Assembly (NCBI RefSeq): GCF_018982965.1
Contig: NZ_JACBYP010000002.1
Span: forward strand, 1 to 64,000
Origin: Streptomyces mayonensis
GTDB taxonomy: Bacteria; Actinomycetota; Actinomycetes; Streptomycetales; Streptomycetaceae
Reading direction: 5' to 3'
DNA length: 64,000 bases
The notes below the pieces were generated by a model. It did no database searches. It was not told the DNA's origin and saw only the letters and a list, made by a program, of their open reading frames with translations. Below, piece by piece: positions 9,764 to 19,565 of the stretch. The position numbers and the translations under genes are program-made. Position 1 is the stretch's first letter, and each line of letters begins with the position of its first letter.

Positions 9764-12098
9764 CGGCCACTCCCCTCTCCGCCGCCGGCACGTTGCCCCT
9801 GTCCCCGTCCCCGGCCCGGCCCCGGCCCCGTCCCCGTCCTCGGGCGGCGGACGGCTGCCAGCTCCTCAGCCGCAGGCTGTTGGCCACCACCAGCACGGAG
9901 CTCGCCGACATCGCCGCCGCGGCGACCATGGGATCGAGCAGGCCCACCATGGCGAGCGGCACGGTGACGGCGTTGTACCCGAACGCCCATGCCAGGTTGG
10001 CCCGGATCGTGCCCAGCGTGCGCCGGGCCAGCCGGACCGCGTCGACGAGTGCCTCGATGTCTCCGCGTGCCAGGGTCAGGTCGGCCGCACCGATCGCCAC
10101 GTCGGTACCGCTGCCCATCGCGATGCCCAGGTCGGCGGCGGCGAGCGCGGCGGCGTCGTTCACGCCGTCGCCGACCACCGCGACCCGTGCCCCCTCCTCC
10201 CGGAACCCCCGTACGAGATCGGCCTTGGCCTCGGGAGTGCAGCGGGCGTGCACCTCCTCGATGCCGAGTGCCCGGGCGACGGCTTCGGCGGGTGCCCTGC
10301 GGTCGCCGGTGGCCAGCACCGGGCGGACACCGAGCCGGCGCAGCCGGTCCACGGCACGGTAGCTCCCGGGCCGCACGAGGTCGCCGACGGCGATCAGCGC
10401 CTTGGCCCGGCCGTCGATCCGCACCAGGACCGGCGTGTGTGCCGTTTCCTCCGCCGCCGCGAGTGCCTTGGCCAGGGCGCGCGGCACCTTGCCGTCCGGT
10501 GCGCCCACGTCGACCGCGTGTCCGTCGACCCGCCCGCCGACGCCGTGGCCGGGGACCGAGCCGAAGTCCGTGACGTCCGGCAGCGGTTCGCCGGGTGCCG
10601 CGCGGCGCGCGTACGCGGTGATCGCCCGGCCGACGGGATGCTCGGAGCCCTGCTCGACCGCCCCGGCCAGCCGCAGCACCTCGTCCTGGCCGAGTCCGCC
10701 CGGCAGCGTGGTGACCTTGCCCACCGTCATACGGCCGGTGGTCAGCGTGCCGGTCTTGTCCAGGACGACCGTGTCCACGTGCTGGAGGGCCTCAAGCGTC
10801 TGCGGCCCGCGCACCAGTACGCCCAGTTGGGCACCGCGTCCGGTGGCGGCCATCAGCGCGGTCGGGGTCGCCAGGCCCAGCGCGCAGGGGCAGGCCACCA
10901 CCAGGACGGCGACGCAGGCGGTGAGCGCGGCCTGCGGGTCGGCACCGGCGCCGAGCCAGAACCCGAGCACGGTCACCGCGACGGCGAGCACGGCGGGGAC
11001 GAAGACTCCGGCGACCGCGTCGGCCAGCCGCTGGGCCCGCGCCTTGCCGGCCTGCGCGTCCGTCACGAGGCGGGTGATCCGGGCCAGCCGGGTGTCCGCG
11101 CCGACCGCCGTGGCCTCGACCAGCACCATCCCGCCGGAGTTGACCGCACCGCCGATCACGGCGGAGCCGGGACCGACCTCGACCGGTTCGCTCTCGCCGG
11201 TGACCAGGGACAGGTCGACGGCGGAACTGCCCTGCGTCACCCGCCCGTCGGTGGCGATCCGTTCGCCGGGACGCACCACGAAGACCTGCCCCGGCCGCAA
11301 CTGTTCGATGGGGACCGACCGTTCGCCCCGCCCGTCCTTCACGGACACCTTCCTGGCCGCCAGTTCGGCCAGCGACTGCAGCGCCGCCCCGGTCCCTGCC
11401 CGGGCCCGCGCCTCCAGGTACCGCCCGGTCAGCACGAACAGCGGGACGCTCACGGCGGCTTCGAGGTACAGGTGGGCCATGCCTTCCGACGCGGAGGGCA
11501 CCAGGCTGAAGGCCATGCGCATGCCGGGCTCGCCGGCTCCGCCGAGGAACAGCGCGTACACGGACCAGGAGAACGAGGCCACCACCCCGAGGGAGACCAG
11601 CGTGTCCATGGTGGCCGTGGAGTGCCGCAGTCCGCGCAGTGCCCGGAGGTGGAAGGGCCAGGCGCTCCATGCCGCGACCGGGGCTGCCAGCACGAAGCAC
11701 AGCCACTGCCAGTTGCGGAACTGCAGGGCGGGCACCATCGACAGGACGAGGACCGGCACGGCCAGCAGCGCGGTGACCGCGAGCCGCTCCCGCGCACCGC
11801 GGTCCCCGGCCACGGAGCCGTCCGCGTCGTCGGCCCTCTCGCCCGTCTCCTCCCCGTCCTCCTCGCGGGCGGGCAGAGCCGCCTCGTAACCGGCCTGCTC
11901 GACCGCCGCCACCAGATCCTCGGGCGGAACGTCGGCGGGATGGCTCACGCGGGCGAGCCCGGTGGCCAGGTTGACCGTGGCCGTGACGCCCTCCACCCTC
12001 GCGAGCCTCTTCTCGACCCGGCGCACACAGGCCGCGCAGGTCATCCCGCCCACGGCGATGTCCGTGACCAGGAGACCCGCCACCGGTCCGCCCGCCAT
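9312..12098 (-). CDS. copA: Copper-translocating P-type ATPase, with anomalous readthrough tail
   Basis: P1B-type ATPase exporting Cu(I). Visible in order: N-terminal HMA domain with GMTCAAC (Cys21 and Cys24), eight membrane segments, CPC copper site in ACPCALGLATP near residue 403, phosphorylation motif DKTGTLTTG near 446, SEHPVG, and GDGVNDAAALAAADLG. Start ATG at 12098, overlapping the upstream stop by one base. Normal family sequence ends at SASSVLVVANSLRLRSW (about residue 745). After that comes a low-complexity Gly/Arg tract coded by a G/C run (about 9800-9850), and the frame stays open to 9312, straight through the PCu(A)C gene in another frame. A shift by one base in the tract would give a stop at 9760 coupled to the next ATG. 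The tail beyond ~745 is therefore probably not genuine. Confidence 0.85.
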   Translation of the reverse strand: MAGGPVAGLLVTDIAVGGMTCAACVRRVEKRLARVEGVTATVNLATGLARVSHPADVPPEDLVAAVEQAGYEAALPAREEDGEETGERADDADGSVAGDRGARERLAVTALLAVPVLVLSMVPALQFRNWQWLCFVLAAPVAAWSAWPFHLRALRGLRHSTATMDTLVSLGVVASFSWSVYALFLGGAGEPGMRMAFSLVPSASEGMAHLYLEAAVSVPLFVLTGRYLEARARAGTGAALQSLAELAARKVSVKDGRGERSVPIEQLRPGQVFVVRPGERIATDGRVTQGSSAVDLSLVTGESEPVEVGPGSAVIGGAVNSGGMVLVEATAVGADTRLARITRLVTDAQAGKARAQRLADAVAGVFVPAVLAVAVTVLGFWLGAGADPQAALTACVAVLVVACPCALGLATPTALMAATGRGAQLGVLVRGPQTLEALQHVDTVVLDKTGTLTTGRMTVGKVTTLPGGLGQDEVLRLAGAVEQGSEHPVGRAITAYARRAAPGEPLPDVTDFGSVPGHGVGGRVDGHAVDVGAPDGKVPRALAKALAAAEETAHTPVLVRIDGRAKALIAVGDLVRPGSYRAVDRLRRLGVRPVLATGDRRAPAEAVARALGIEEVHARCTPEAKADLVRGFREEGARVAVVGDGVNDAAALAAADLGIAMGSGTDVAIGAADLTLARGDIEALVDAVRLARRTLGTIRANLAWAFGYNAVTVPLAMVGLLDPMVAAAAMSASSVLVVANSLRLRSWQPSAARGRGRGRGRAGDGDRGNVPAAERGVADEAVHQPAVLPARSRPAAAEGPGAGRPGALRRVQRGTGGSDHLGRRRPGRKPRGDPGRRRQGPDAVGRGSGDGGVLPHHQRGRLARHPRPGHGTRCAGCRDAVPAPHDAGERGLPVPHGLRVRRRGHPSRDVAGRCRSDGARPAGGVEPR

Positions 12099-12340
12099 CA
12101 CCCACCACTCCCGTGGTGCATCCCCGGCATGTCCTCCCCGTCTCCGGGCGTGTCGCCGCTGCCCCCGGTCGTTCCGGTGCCGTGCGTGGCGGGCGCCACG
12201 GGTCCGGACGCCGAGCCGACGGCGTAGGAGACCGAGAACAGCACCGCGAGCAGGAGCAGGAACGCGCAGAGCGCGGGAGGGGGCAGCAGTCTCGGGACCG
12301 TCACACCGGCGGAGCGGGGTGACAGTGGTACATCGGCCAT
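12098..12340 (-). CDS. Small membrane protein with Met/His C-terminal tail
   Basis: 80 residues: a single hydrophobic segment (about 22-44, ALCAFLLLLAVLFSVSYAVG) followed by a Gly/Thr-rich stretch and a metal-type tail (EDMPGMHHGSGG). The topology suggests an extracytoplasmic tail able to bind copper. ATG at 12340 with GGAAGG seven bases upstream. Its stop overlaps the copA start by one base, so it is co-translated with the ATPase. Small proteins of this look commonly precede copper ATPases in streptomycetes (recollection, not a search); the exact function is unknown. Confidence 0.72.
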   Translation of the reverse strand: MADVPLSPRSAGVTVPRLLPPPALCAFLLLLAVLFSVSYAVGSASGPVAPATHGTGTTGGSGDTPGDGEDMPGMHHGSGG

Positions 12341-12509
12341 GCCGGACCTTCCTGGTCACGTCGGTTTCGTCTTTGCTGGAGGTCGCGGCTCGAGCCGTGC
12401 CGCACCAGGAGTCGAGTCGACGGGGCAGGGAGTTCCAGCGGTCGGTCGTGCGGTGCGTCACAGCACGGACGCGGTCGGTCCGCCCGGCTCGACGCCGTCG
12501 TCCGTACGG

Positions 12510-12917
12510 TCAGGAGGCCGTGCGCCGCCGCGGCGGCGTGAAGGCGTACAGGTCGAGGATGTCCGGCCGGGGTGCGACGCCCGGGCCGCCGGCACGTGCC
12601 CAGGCGGCGATGTCCTCGGTCGCCTCCGGGTCGTTGACCAGCCCCAGCCAGACGGGCCGGGCGCCGGCGGCCCGGCCCTCCGCCGAGGGCTGTACGACGA
12701 CGACGTTGGCCTGGTCGCAGACGTCGAGGCACTCGGAGACGCGTACCGGCACCGCGGCGCGCAGCCGCTCGGTCTGCGCCGCGTGGTCGACGCCGGTCAC
12801 CTTGGGGCTGCCGCAGCAGCAGTCGCGGCACACGACGACGCGGCACGGCACGGGTTCGCCGGCGGCCGCGCGGGCCTTCGCGTCGTCGGTCGTTCGTCCG
12901 GTCGGCGTTGCGGGCAT
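12510..12917 (-). CDS. Thioredoxin-like [2Fe-2S] ferredoxin domain protein
   Basis: 135 residues of the thioredoxin-fold [2Fe-2S] ferredoxin type. Cluster cysteines are visible as CRDCCCGS near residue 30 and CLDVC near 70, with a central VVVVQPS strand. ATG at 12917. An 80-base stretch upstream leads into a cobalamin riboswitch, so expression should fall when cobalamin is plentiful. Proteins of this kind occur in cobalt-uptake and cobalamin-synthesis settings, but no other cobalamin gene is in the window. It lies 169 bases before the Met/His-tail protein and copA, so the copper genes could be partly under the same leader (inference). Confidence 0.75.
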   Translation of the reverse strand: MPATPTGRTTDDAKARAAAGEPVPCRVVVCRDCCCGSPKVTGVDHAAQTERLRAAVPVRVSECLDVCDQANVVVVQPSAEGRAAGARPVWLGLVNDPEATEDIAAWARAGGPGVAPRPDILDLYAFTPPRRRTAS

Positions 12918-12974
12918 GCGGTGCCGTCCCTCTCTCCGGGGAGATCCGCCCCGGGGGTCGTCGAGGAGGCGACC

Positions 12975-13110
12975 GCGTGAGTCTCCTGGCTCTCGGGTCG
13001 TTGTGCGTCCCGGCCTTCCCACCCGCTGCCGGGCAGTGGCCAGTCGGGACGCGCTCACCGATCACAGTGGCGGGACCGCGCCGGATTCACACCGGCTTCC
13101 TCGTTCCGCC
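12975..13110 (-). promoter_or_regulatory. Cobalamin riboswitch
   Basis: On the minus strand the conserved aptamer pieces appear in order: the GGAAGCCGGTG and GAATCCGG elements (about 13082-13102), then CCCGCCACTGTGATCGG (about 13057-13076), and finally GAGAGCCAGGAGACTC (about 12978-12994), all diagnostic of the B12 element. It precedes the ferredoxin-like gene starting at 12917. Boundaries are approximate. Confidence 0.9.
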
Positions 13111-13131
13111 GTCGCCTTTGTCGTCGGCCAT

Positions 13132-13197
13132 CATCCCATCCCGGGGCGCCGCTCACCCCGTCCCGGGGAGCCGCTCATCCCGTCCCGGGGAGCCGCT
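13132..13197. repeat. 22-nt tandem repeat, three copies
   Basis: Units at 13132-13153, 13154-13175 and 13176-13197, with core CCCGTCCCGGGGAGCCGCT; copies 2 and 3 differ at one base. They lie between the SRPBCC stop and the riboswitch, in non-coding DNA. CCCGGGG inside each unit is self-complementary. Confidence 0.85.
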
Positions 13198-13250
13198 CCG
13201 CCCGCACGTCGCCGCCCGTCGGTCCGCCCGCGTTCCCGCGGGGGCGCCGG

Positions 13251-13994
13251 TCAGGCGCCGTTGAGCCAGGCGGTCCAGGCCTCGGTGGCCGGTCCGTCCT
13301 CCGCGTCCTCGGCGAACAGGTGGTGGCCCAGCCAGATCGGCCAGTTCCAGGTACTGCCGTTGAAGAAGCGGTACAGCGCGTCCGGGCCGCGCAGGCCGAC
13401 GAAGTCGGGGTCCAGCCAGTCCACGACCACCTCCGTCGGGCCGCCCTCCGGGCCGGGGAGGTGCAGGGAGAGCCGGTCGCCCACGCACGACGCGTCGTGG
13501 AGGCCCAGGCGTCGGCGCAGTGCGGTGAAGTCGGCGGGGTCGGCGGTGCGTTCGGCGCGGGACGCCTTGACGTAGACGGCGGGGCGCCCGGCGAAGTGGC
13601 TGAGGTACTCGGCCAGCGAGTGCTGGTAGAAGTCGACGTGCTTCTCGGCCGCGTCCGTCTTGGTGTCCCACTCCCAGCTGTCGTCGACGACACCCGTGTG
13701 CACCCAGTGGATCCCCATCCGCAGGCGGCTCGTGCCGCCGTCGGCCGGTTCGACACGGTAGGTGAGGGTGTTGGAGAACTCGTCGTCCTGCGCCGCCCGG
13801 ACCGCGAAGTGGCTCGGCGGCTCCCACGCCACGACGGTGCTGTCGCCGCGGGTCACCTTTCCGCCGACACGCGGCTCGACCTCCATGGGGTAGAGCCAGC
13901 CGAGGTTGCCGGTCGCGGTGGCGACCGCGTCCCAGACCCGTTCGGGCGGGGCGGGCAGGTCCTGTTCCCTGCGGACCTCGAACTCTCGCGCCAT
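13251..13994 (-). CDS. SRPBCC (START/Bet v1-like) domain protein
   Basis: 247 residues. The first half is an AHSA1-type SRPBCC fold (FEVRREQDLPAPPERVWDAVAT, later WEPPSHFAVRA and WVHTGVVDDSWEWDTKT). The second half (about 145-247) repeats a shorter domain with many Trp (GSTWNWPIWLGHHLF). These folds bind small hydrophobic ligands and are often of unknown role. ATG at 13994, preferred over an ATG 24 bases upstream because AAGGAG precedes it. It is the last minus-strand gene after P450, but a 140-base repeat-rich gap separates them, so membership in the NRPS cluster is uncertain. Confidence 0.75.
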   Translation of the reverse strand: MAREFEVRREQDLPAPPERVWDAVATATGNLGWLYPMEVEPRVGGKVTRGDSTVVAWEPPSHFAVRAAQDDEFSNTLTYRVEPADGGTSRLRMGIHWVHTGVVDDSWEWDTKTDAAEKHVDFYQHSLAEYLSHFAGRPAVYVKASRAERTADPADFTALRRRLGLHDASCVGDRLSLHLPGPEGGPTEVVVDWLDPDFVGLRGPDALYRFFNGSTWNWPIWLGHHLFAEDAEDGPATEAWTAWLNGA

Positions 13995-14018
13995 GGTCGC
14001 TTTCTCCTTCGTCGTCAT

Positions 14019-14134
14019 GCGGTCACTCGGTCGTGCAGTCGTTCGGTCGGGCAGTCGTTCGTCGTACAGCCGTGCAGTCGTGCAGCCGTGCATGGGGGGT
14101 AGTAGTCGTGCATGGGGTGGTAGTCGTTCACGGG
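14019..14134. repeat. Degenerate GTCGTGCAG-type repeats between P450 and SRPBCC genes
   Basis: This spacer is built largely from variants of CGTGCAGTCGTTCGG and TCGTGCATGGGG that recur several times. No gene and no clear terminator is seen in it. Confidence 0.55.
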
Positions 14135-15382
14135 TCAGTAGGTGACGGGCAGCGCTGTGAGGCGGCGCTGCAGCGGGTTGGGCCGCCAGTCGAGGGCCGC
14201 TTCGTCGGTCAGGCGCAGGTGCGGCAGCCGGCGGGCCAGTGTGCCGACGGCGATCTCCGCCTGGAGCTTGGCCAGGGGGCCGCCGAGGCAGAAGTGCGGG
14301 CCGTTGCCGAAGCTGAGGTGCCGGTTGCCAGGGCGGGTCAGGTCGAGTGCGTCGGGGTGCTGGAAGCGTTCGGGGTCCCGGTTGGTGGCGGCGAGGAAGA
14401 GGTAGACCAACTCGCCCTCGCGCAGGGTCCGGCCGCCGATCGTGACGTCCTCGGCGACGACCCGGACGATCGCCTGGGTCGGTGTGTCGTAGCGGGCGAG
14501 CTCCTCGACGGCGGGGCGGGCCAGCGCCGGGTCGGCCCGCAGCCGGGCCAGTTGGGCGGGATGGCGCAGCAGGGCGAGCATGCCGTTGCCGACCAGGTGG
14601 GTGGTGGTTTCGTCGCCCGCGGTGATCAGGACGAAGCAGGTGGACAGCAGTTCGGAGTCGGTGAGCCGGTCGTCCTTGGCCTGGGTGGCGACCAGGGCGC
14701 TGATGAGGTCGTCGCCGGGGTCGGTACGGCGGCGGCGGACCAGCCGGGCGAGGTACTCCTCGTACTGCTCGATCGCGGCCTCGGACGCGTCGATGTCCTC
14801 GCTCAGCCGGCCGAAGCGGGCGAACCAGGACGTGACCTGCGAGAGGTCCTCGTCCGGGATGCCGAAGAGCTCGCAGACGACGGACATCGGCAGCGGGGAG
14901 GCGACCGCCTCGATCAGGTCCGCGGTGGGCCCGGAAGCGACCGCCTCGTCGATGAGCCCGTCGACGATCCGCTGGACCCGGTCGCGCAGGGCCTCGACGC
15001 GCCGGGCGGTGAAGGCCCGGTTGGCCAGCTTGCGCAGCCGGGCATGGTCGGGCGGGTCGGTGTTGCTCATCACCCGGCCGAGCCGGTCGGTGAGGCGGCT
15101 GAGGGCCTTCAGGTCGCCGCCGAGCGCGGTGTAGGCACGGGTCATCCTGTCCCGGTCGTTGGAGAGCCGCAGGTCGCCCAGTGCCGCCTCGACGTCGGCG
15201 TACCGGGTGAGGTACCAGATGCCCTGGGCGCTGCGGTGGACCGGGTCCTCGCGCCGCATGCGGGCGTAGACGGGGTACGGGTCGCGGCGGGCCTCGTCCG
15301 TGAGCAGGGCCGCGGCGAGGTCGTCGGACCGGGCGGGGCCCGCGCCGGCGCGGGCCCCGTCGGTGGTGTCGGTCGGGATCAC
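14135..15382 (-). CDS. Cytochrome P450, candidate Ahp-forming oxidase of the NRPS cluster
   Basis: 415-residue bacterial (CYP105/107-like) P450. The I-helix oxygen motif AGDETTT lies near residue 245, E-x-x-R (ELAR) near 290, and the heme-ligand loop FGNGPHFCLGG has Cys near 365. Start: GTG at 15382, 12 bases after the MbtH stop; no ATG is available at the right length. It directly follows the seven-module NRPS and the MbtH protein on the same strand, so it should act on their peptide. In Ahp-cyclodepsipeptide pathways of actinomycetes and myxobacteria a P450 is thought to oxidise proline to the 3-amino-6-hydroxy-2-piperidone ring; that role fits the Pro-activating module 4 but is inferred. 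Confidence 0.88.
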   Translation of the reverse strand: MIPTDTTDGARAGAGPARSDDLAAALLTDEARRDPYPVYARMRREDPVHRSAQGIWYLTRYADVEAALGDLRLSNDRDRMTRAYTALGGDLKALSRLTDRLGRVMSNTDPPDHARLRKLANRAFTARRVEALRDRVQRIVDGLIDEAVASGPTADLIEAVASPLPMSVVCELFGIPDEDLSQVTSWFARFGRLSEDIDASEAAIEQYEEYLARLVRRRRTDPGDDLISALVATQAKDDRLTDSELLSTCFVLITAGDETTTHLVGNGMLALLRHPAQLARLRADPALARPAVEELARYDTPTQAIVRVVAEDVTIGGRTLREGELVYLFLAATNRDPERFQHPDALDLTRPGNRHLSFGNGPHFCLGGPLAKLQAEIAVGTLARRLPHLRLTDEAALDWRPNPLQRRLTALPVTY

Positions 15383-15393
15383 TGCGGCCCGCG

Positions 15394-15609
15394 CTACCGC
15401 TGGGCGTTCATGGCGTCGGCGAGGCTCTTGGGCCGCATGTCGGTCCAGGACCGCTCGACGTACTCCAGGCACGCGGCGTGGCCGTCGGGGCCGTGGGCGA
15501 CGGTCCAGCCGGCGGGTACGTCGGCGAACTGCGGCCACAGCGAGTGCTGGTTCTCCTCGTTGACGAGTACGAGGAAGGTGCCGTCCTGGTCCTCGAACGG
15601 GTTGGTCAT
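15394..15609 (-). CDS. MbtH-like protein
   Basis: 71 residues with the MbtH signature: [24 protein letters not shown] at the start (conserved Asn-Pro-Phe, Ser-Leu-Trp) and AADMRPKSL-type end, here WTDMRPKSL. These small proteins bind adenylation domains and make them soluble and active. It starts three bases after the NRPS stop and is followed 12 bases later by the P450, so NRPS, MbtH and P450 are one operon. Confidence 0.95.
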   Translation of the reverse strand: MTNPFEDQDGTFLVLVNEENQHSLWPQFADVPAGWTVAHGPDGHAACLEYVERSWTDMRPKSLADAMNAQR

Positions 15610-15612
15610 GGG

Positions 15613-18600
15613 TCAGTCCTCCTGATCGGAAAGGTGGGTGAGCTGAGTGGGGTGGGTGAGGTGGGAAGTGGGGGCGTCTTCGGTGGCCTCGGCGAGGCGG
15701 GCGGCCAGGACCGGGCCGATCTGGGCCAGCGAGCCGGCCTCGGTCATCTTGTTGTGGCGGGTGGTGATCTCGTGCGACTCGATGTGCCCCGTGACGTACG
15801 GGCGCCAGGTCGCGGGCCCGGCGTCGTTCCCCTCGCGGTCGATGGTCGAGTTGAACAGGAGCAGGTCGCCGTCGAAGCCCGCGGGGACGAAGTCGACCGC
15901 CAGTTTCGCGTTGTTGATCATGATGTGGATGATGACCTCGATCTGCTGCTCCGTCAGGCCCTGCAGCGCGCTGCCCCGCCGGTTCAGTACCTCGGCGACC
16001 TCGGCGTAGGTCAGCTCCCGGTCGCCCAGTTCGTCCGGGTCGACGTCGAGCACACCGACGAGGACGTCCCGCTCGGTGGGCACGGGCGCCTCCTCGAACT
16101 GCACGTCCTTGACCGGGTAGGCGTCGAGGACGGCCAGCAGCGCGGTCCGCTCGCCGCGCGCCTGCAGCTCGCAGGCGAGGGCGTGGGCGATCAGCCCGCC
16201 CGCGGACCAGCCGAGCAGCAGGTACGGCCCCTGGGGCTGGATCTTGCGGATCTGGTCGGCGTAGTCCGCCGCCATCTCCTCGAAGGACGTCGGCAGGGGT
16301 TCCGGGCGGCCGAGGCCGCGCGCCTGGATCGCGTAGACGGGATGCTGGGGGCCGATGTGGTTCAGGAGTCCGCTGTACGACCAGCTGATGCCGCCGCCGG
16401 GGTGGATGCAGAACAGCGGTGTACCGGTCCCGGTCGGCCGCAGCGGCAGCACCACGTCGAGCGCGTCGTGGGGGTCGTCCATGACCAGGCGCTCGCTGAG
16501 CCCGGCCACGGTCGGTGCCTCGAACAGCATGCGCAGTCCCAGCTCCAGGCCGAGGGTCTCGCGGACGCGGGAGGCCAGGCGGGCGGCCAGCAGCGAGTGC
16601 CCGCCCAGGTCGAAGAAGTTGTCGTCGATGTGCACCTGTTCCCGGCCGAGGACCTCGGCGAAGAGGTCGCACAGCAGCTGTTCCCGCGGCGTCCGGGGGC
16701 CGCGTCCATCGCCCGTCGCCCCGTACTCGGGGGCGGGCAGGGCGGCCCGGTCCAGCTTGCCGTTGGCGGTGAGCGGCAGCGCGTCGAGGGCGACGAACGC
16801 CGACGGCACCATGTAGTCCGGCAGTTCGCGGCGCAGGCGCCCGGCGAGCGCCCGCGCCTGTGGCGTTTCGCCGGGGCCGGGGACCAGGTAGGCGACGAGG
16901 CGCTTGTCGCCGGGGCGGTCCTCGCGGGCGACCACGGCCGCCTGGGCGACGCCCGGGGAGCCGGCCAGGACCGCCTCGATCTCGCCCGGTTCGATCCGCA
17001 GGCCGCGGAGTTTGACCTGGTGGTCGGTGCGTCCGGCGAACTCCAGCGTCCCTTCGGCCGTCCACCGCGCCAGGTCGCCGGTGCGGTACATCCGGCTGCC
17101 GGGCGGTCCGTACGGGTCGGCGGTGAAGCGCTCCGCCGTCAGGCCGGACCGGCCGAGGTAGCCCCGGGCCACGCCCGTCCCCGCGAGGTACAGCTCGCCC
17201 ACCAGTCCCGTGGGCACCGGCCGCAGGTGGTCGTCGAGCACGTAGGCGCGCGTGTTCGCCATCGGCGCGCCGATCGGCACGGTCGCGGCGTTCTCTGCAA
17301 GGTTCCGTACCGGGTGGCAGGTGGCCAGGGTCGTGGCCTCGGTGGGCCCGTAGCCGTTGACCACCTCGATGCCGGGGCAGGCCGCCCGCACCCGGGCGAC
17401 GGCGGCCGGGGAGACCACGTCACCGCCGGTCCACACCTCGCGCACTCCCGCGAGCAGGCCCGGCCGTTCCTCGGCGACCAGGCGGAACAGCCCGGCCGTC
17501 AGCCACAGTCCGGTCACCCCGTGCGTGCCGATCGTGTGCTGCAGCAGGTCCAGGTCGAGCCGCTCGGGCGGGGCGACGACGACCGTGCCGCCGCTCAGCA
17601 GCGGTACCCACAGCTCGTAGGTCGACAGGTCGAAGGCGGTCGGGGAGTGCATCAGCACCCGCCGGTGTCCGCCCCGGTGCCACTCGGGGGCGTACGCGAG
17701 ACCGACGACGTCGCGGTGGGTGACGGCCACGCCCTTGGGCCGGCCGGTCGAACCGGAGGTGTACATCACGTAGGCCAACTGGCCCGGAGCGCAGCGGACG
17801 TCAACACTGGACGGGTCCGGCTCGCCCCCGAGCAGGGCGGCCAGCGCGTCCGCGGTGAGGACCAGCCGGGCCCCGGCCTCCCGGAGGATCAGGTCGATCC
17901 TGGACTGCGGGAAGCGCGCGTCGAGGGGCACGTAGGCACCGCCTGCCTTGGTGATCGCCAGGAGTGCCACCACCAGGTCCGCCGACCGGTCGAGGAGCAC
18001 CGCGACCGGGGTCTCGGGCCGTACGCCCCGGCGGACCAGTGCCCGCGCGAGACGGTTGGACCGTTCGTCGAGCTCCCGGTAGGTCAGTTCGGTGGCGCCC
18101 GCGACGACGGCGACCGCGTCCGGGGTGGCGCGCACCCGGTGGGCGAACAGCTCGGGCAGCCCCGCGTCGGGCAGCTCGACCGCGGTGCCGGTGGACGCGG
18201 ACAGCAGCCGGTCGTGTTCCCCGTCCGACAGGACGTCGATCCGGCTGATCGGCCGGCCGGGGTCGGCGACCGCCGCGCGCAGCAGCCGGACCCAACGGTC
18301 GAACAGCAGCTCCACGGTGGCCGGTTCGAACAGGTCGGTGGCGTACTCCACCGCGCCGACCAGGCCGTCGGGGCCGCCGTCGGCACGGAACTGCTCGGCC
18401 AGGCTGAACGTCAGGTCGACCCGCGAGGTGCCGGTCGACGCCTCCAGGTGGCCGGTCGTCAGGCCCGGCAGCGCGAACTCGCCCACCGGTGCGTTCTGCA
18501 GGGCCAGCATGACCTGGAACAGCGGGTGGTGCGACAGCGAGCGAGCCGGGTTGACCACCTCGACCAGATACTCGAACGGCACGTCCTGGTGGTCGTACGC

Positions 18601-19565
18601 GGCGAGCGCCTTCTGCCGCACCCGGTCGAGGAGTTCGGCGAAGCCGGGGTCTCCGCCGGTGTCGGTGCGCAGCACCAGCGTGTTGACGAAGAAGCCGACG
18701 AGTTCGTCCAGCGCCTGGTCGGTACGGCCGGCGATCGGGCTGCCGACCGGGATGTCGGTGCCGGCGCCGAGGCGGGTGAGGAGCGCGGCGAGACCCGCCT
18801 GGAGCACCATGAACATGCTGGCGCCCTGAGCGGCGGCCAGGTCGCGCAGCGCCCGGTGCAGTTCGGGGTCGAGCGCGACGGACACCCGGCCGCCCTGCTG
18901 GGAGGCCACCGGCGGCCTGGGCCGGTCGGCGGGCAGTTCCACCTGCTGCGGGATTCCCGCCAGCTCGTCCTTCCAGTAGGCCAGTTGGCGGGCGAAGAGG
19001 CTGTCCGGGTCGGCGGTGTCGCCGAGCAGGTCGCGTTGCCAGCAGGTGTAGTCGGCGTACTGCACCGCCAGTGGCGGCCACTGCGGTTCCTCGCCGCGGC
19101 AGCGTGCCGTGTAGGCGGTCGCGAGGTCGCCGGAGAGCGGCCCCATCGACCAGCCGTCGGCGGCGATGTGGTGCACGACGACCAGCAGTACGTGCCGGTC
19201 GGGCGCGAGCGCGTACAGCTCGGCCCGGACGGGCGGCTGGGCCGCCAGGTCGAAGCCCCGCCGTGCGGTCCGGGCCAGGCGCTCGGCCGGCCGGTCCTCA
19301 CCGAGGTCGACCACCGGCAGCTCGGGACGCGCCTCCTCGGGGCTCAGCACGACCTGGTACGGCACGCCGTCCGTCTCGCGGAAGACGGTCCGCAGGCTCT
19401 CGTGCCGGGCGATCACGTCCGCGAGCGCGGCGTGCAGGGCGGGGCGGTCGAGTGCGCCGGTCAGGCTGAGCGCGAGGGGCATGTTGTAGGTGGCGCTCGG
19501 ACCGTCCATCCGGTGCAGGAACCACAGGCGGCGCTGGGCGAAGGACAGCTCGACCCGGTCGGGGC
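15613..19565 (-). other. NRPS module 7: C, A (Val-like), T, thioesterase
   Basis: C domain with HHIAADG. The A pocket D-L-Y-W-W-G-G-T-L shares W278, G301, G322 and T330 with Val-type pockets, but I recall no exact match. The final ~270 residues are an alpha/beta-hydrolase thioesterase with nucleophile elbow GWSAGG, expected to release the peptide by ester cyclisation. Confidence 0.85.

Noticed and set aside
9444..12227. Plus-strand open frame of about 927 codons opposite copA
   Set aside because: Antisense to a clear P-type ATPase with all catalytic motifs; no recognisable domain of its own.
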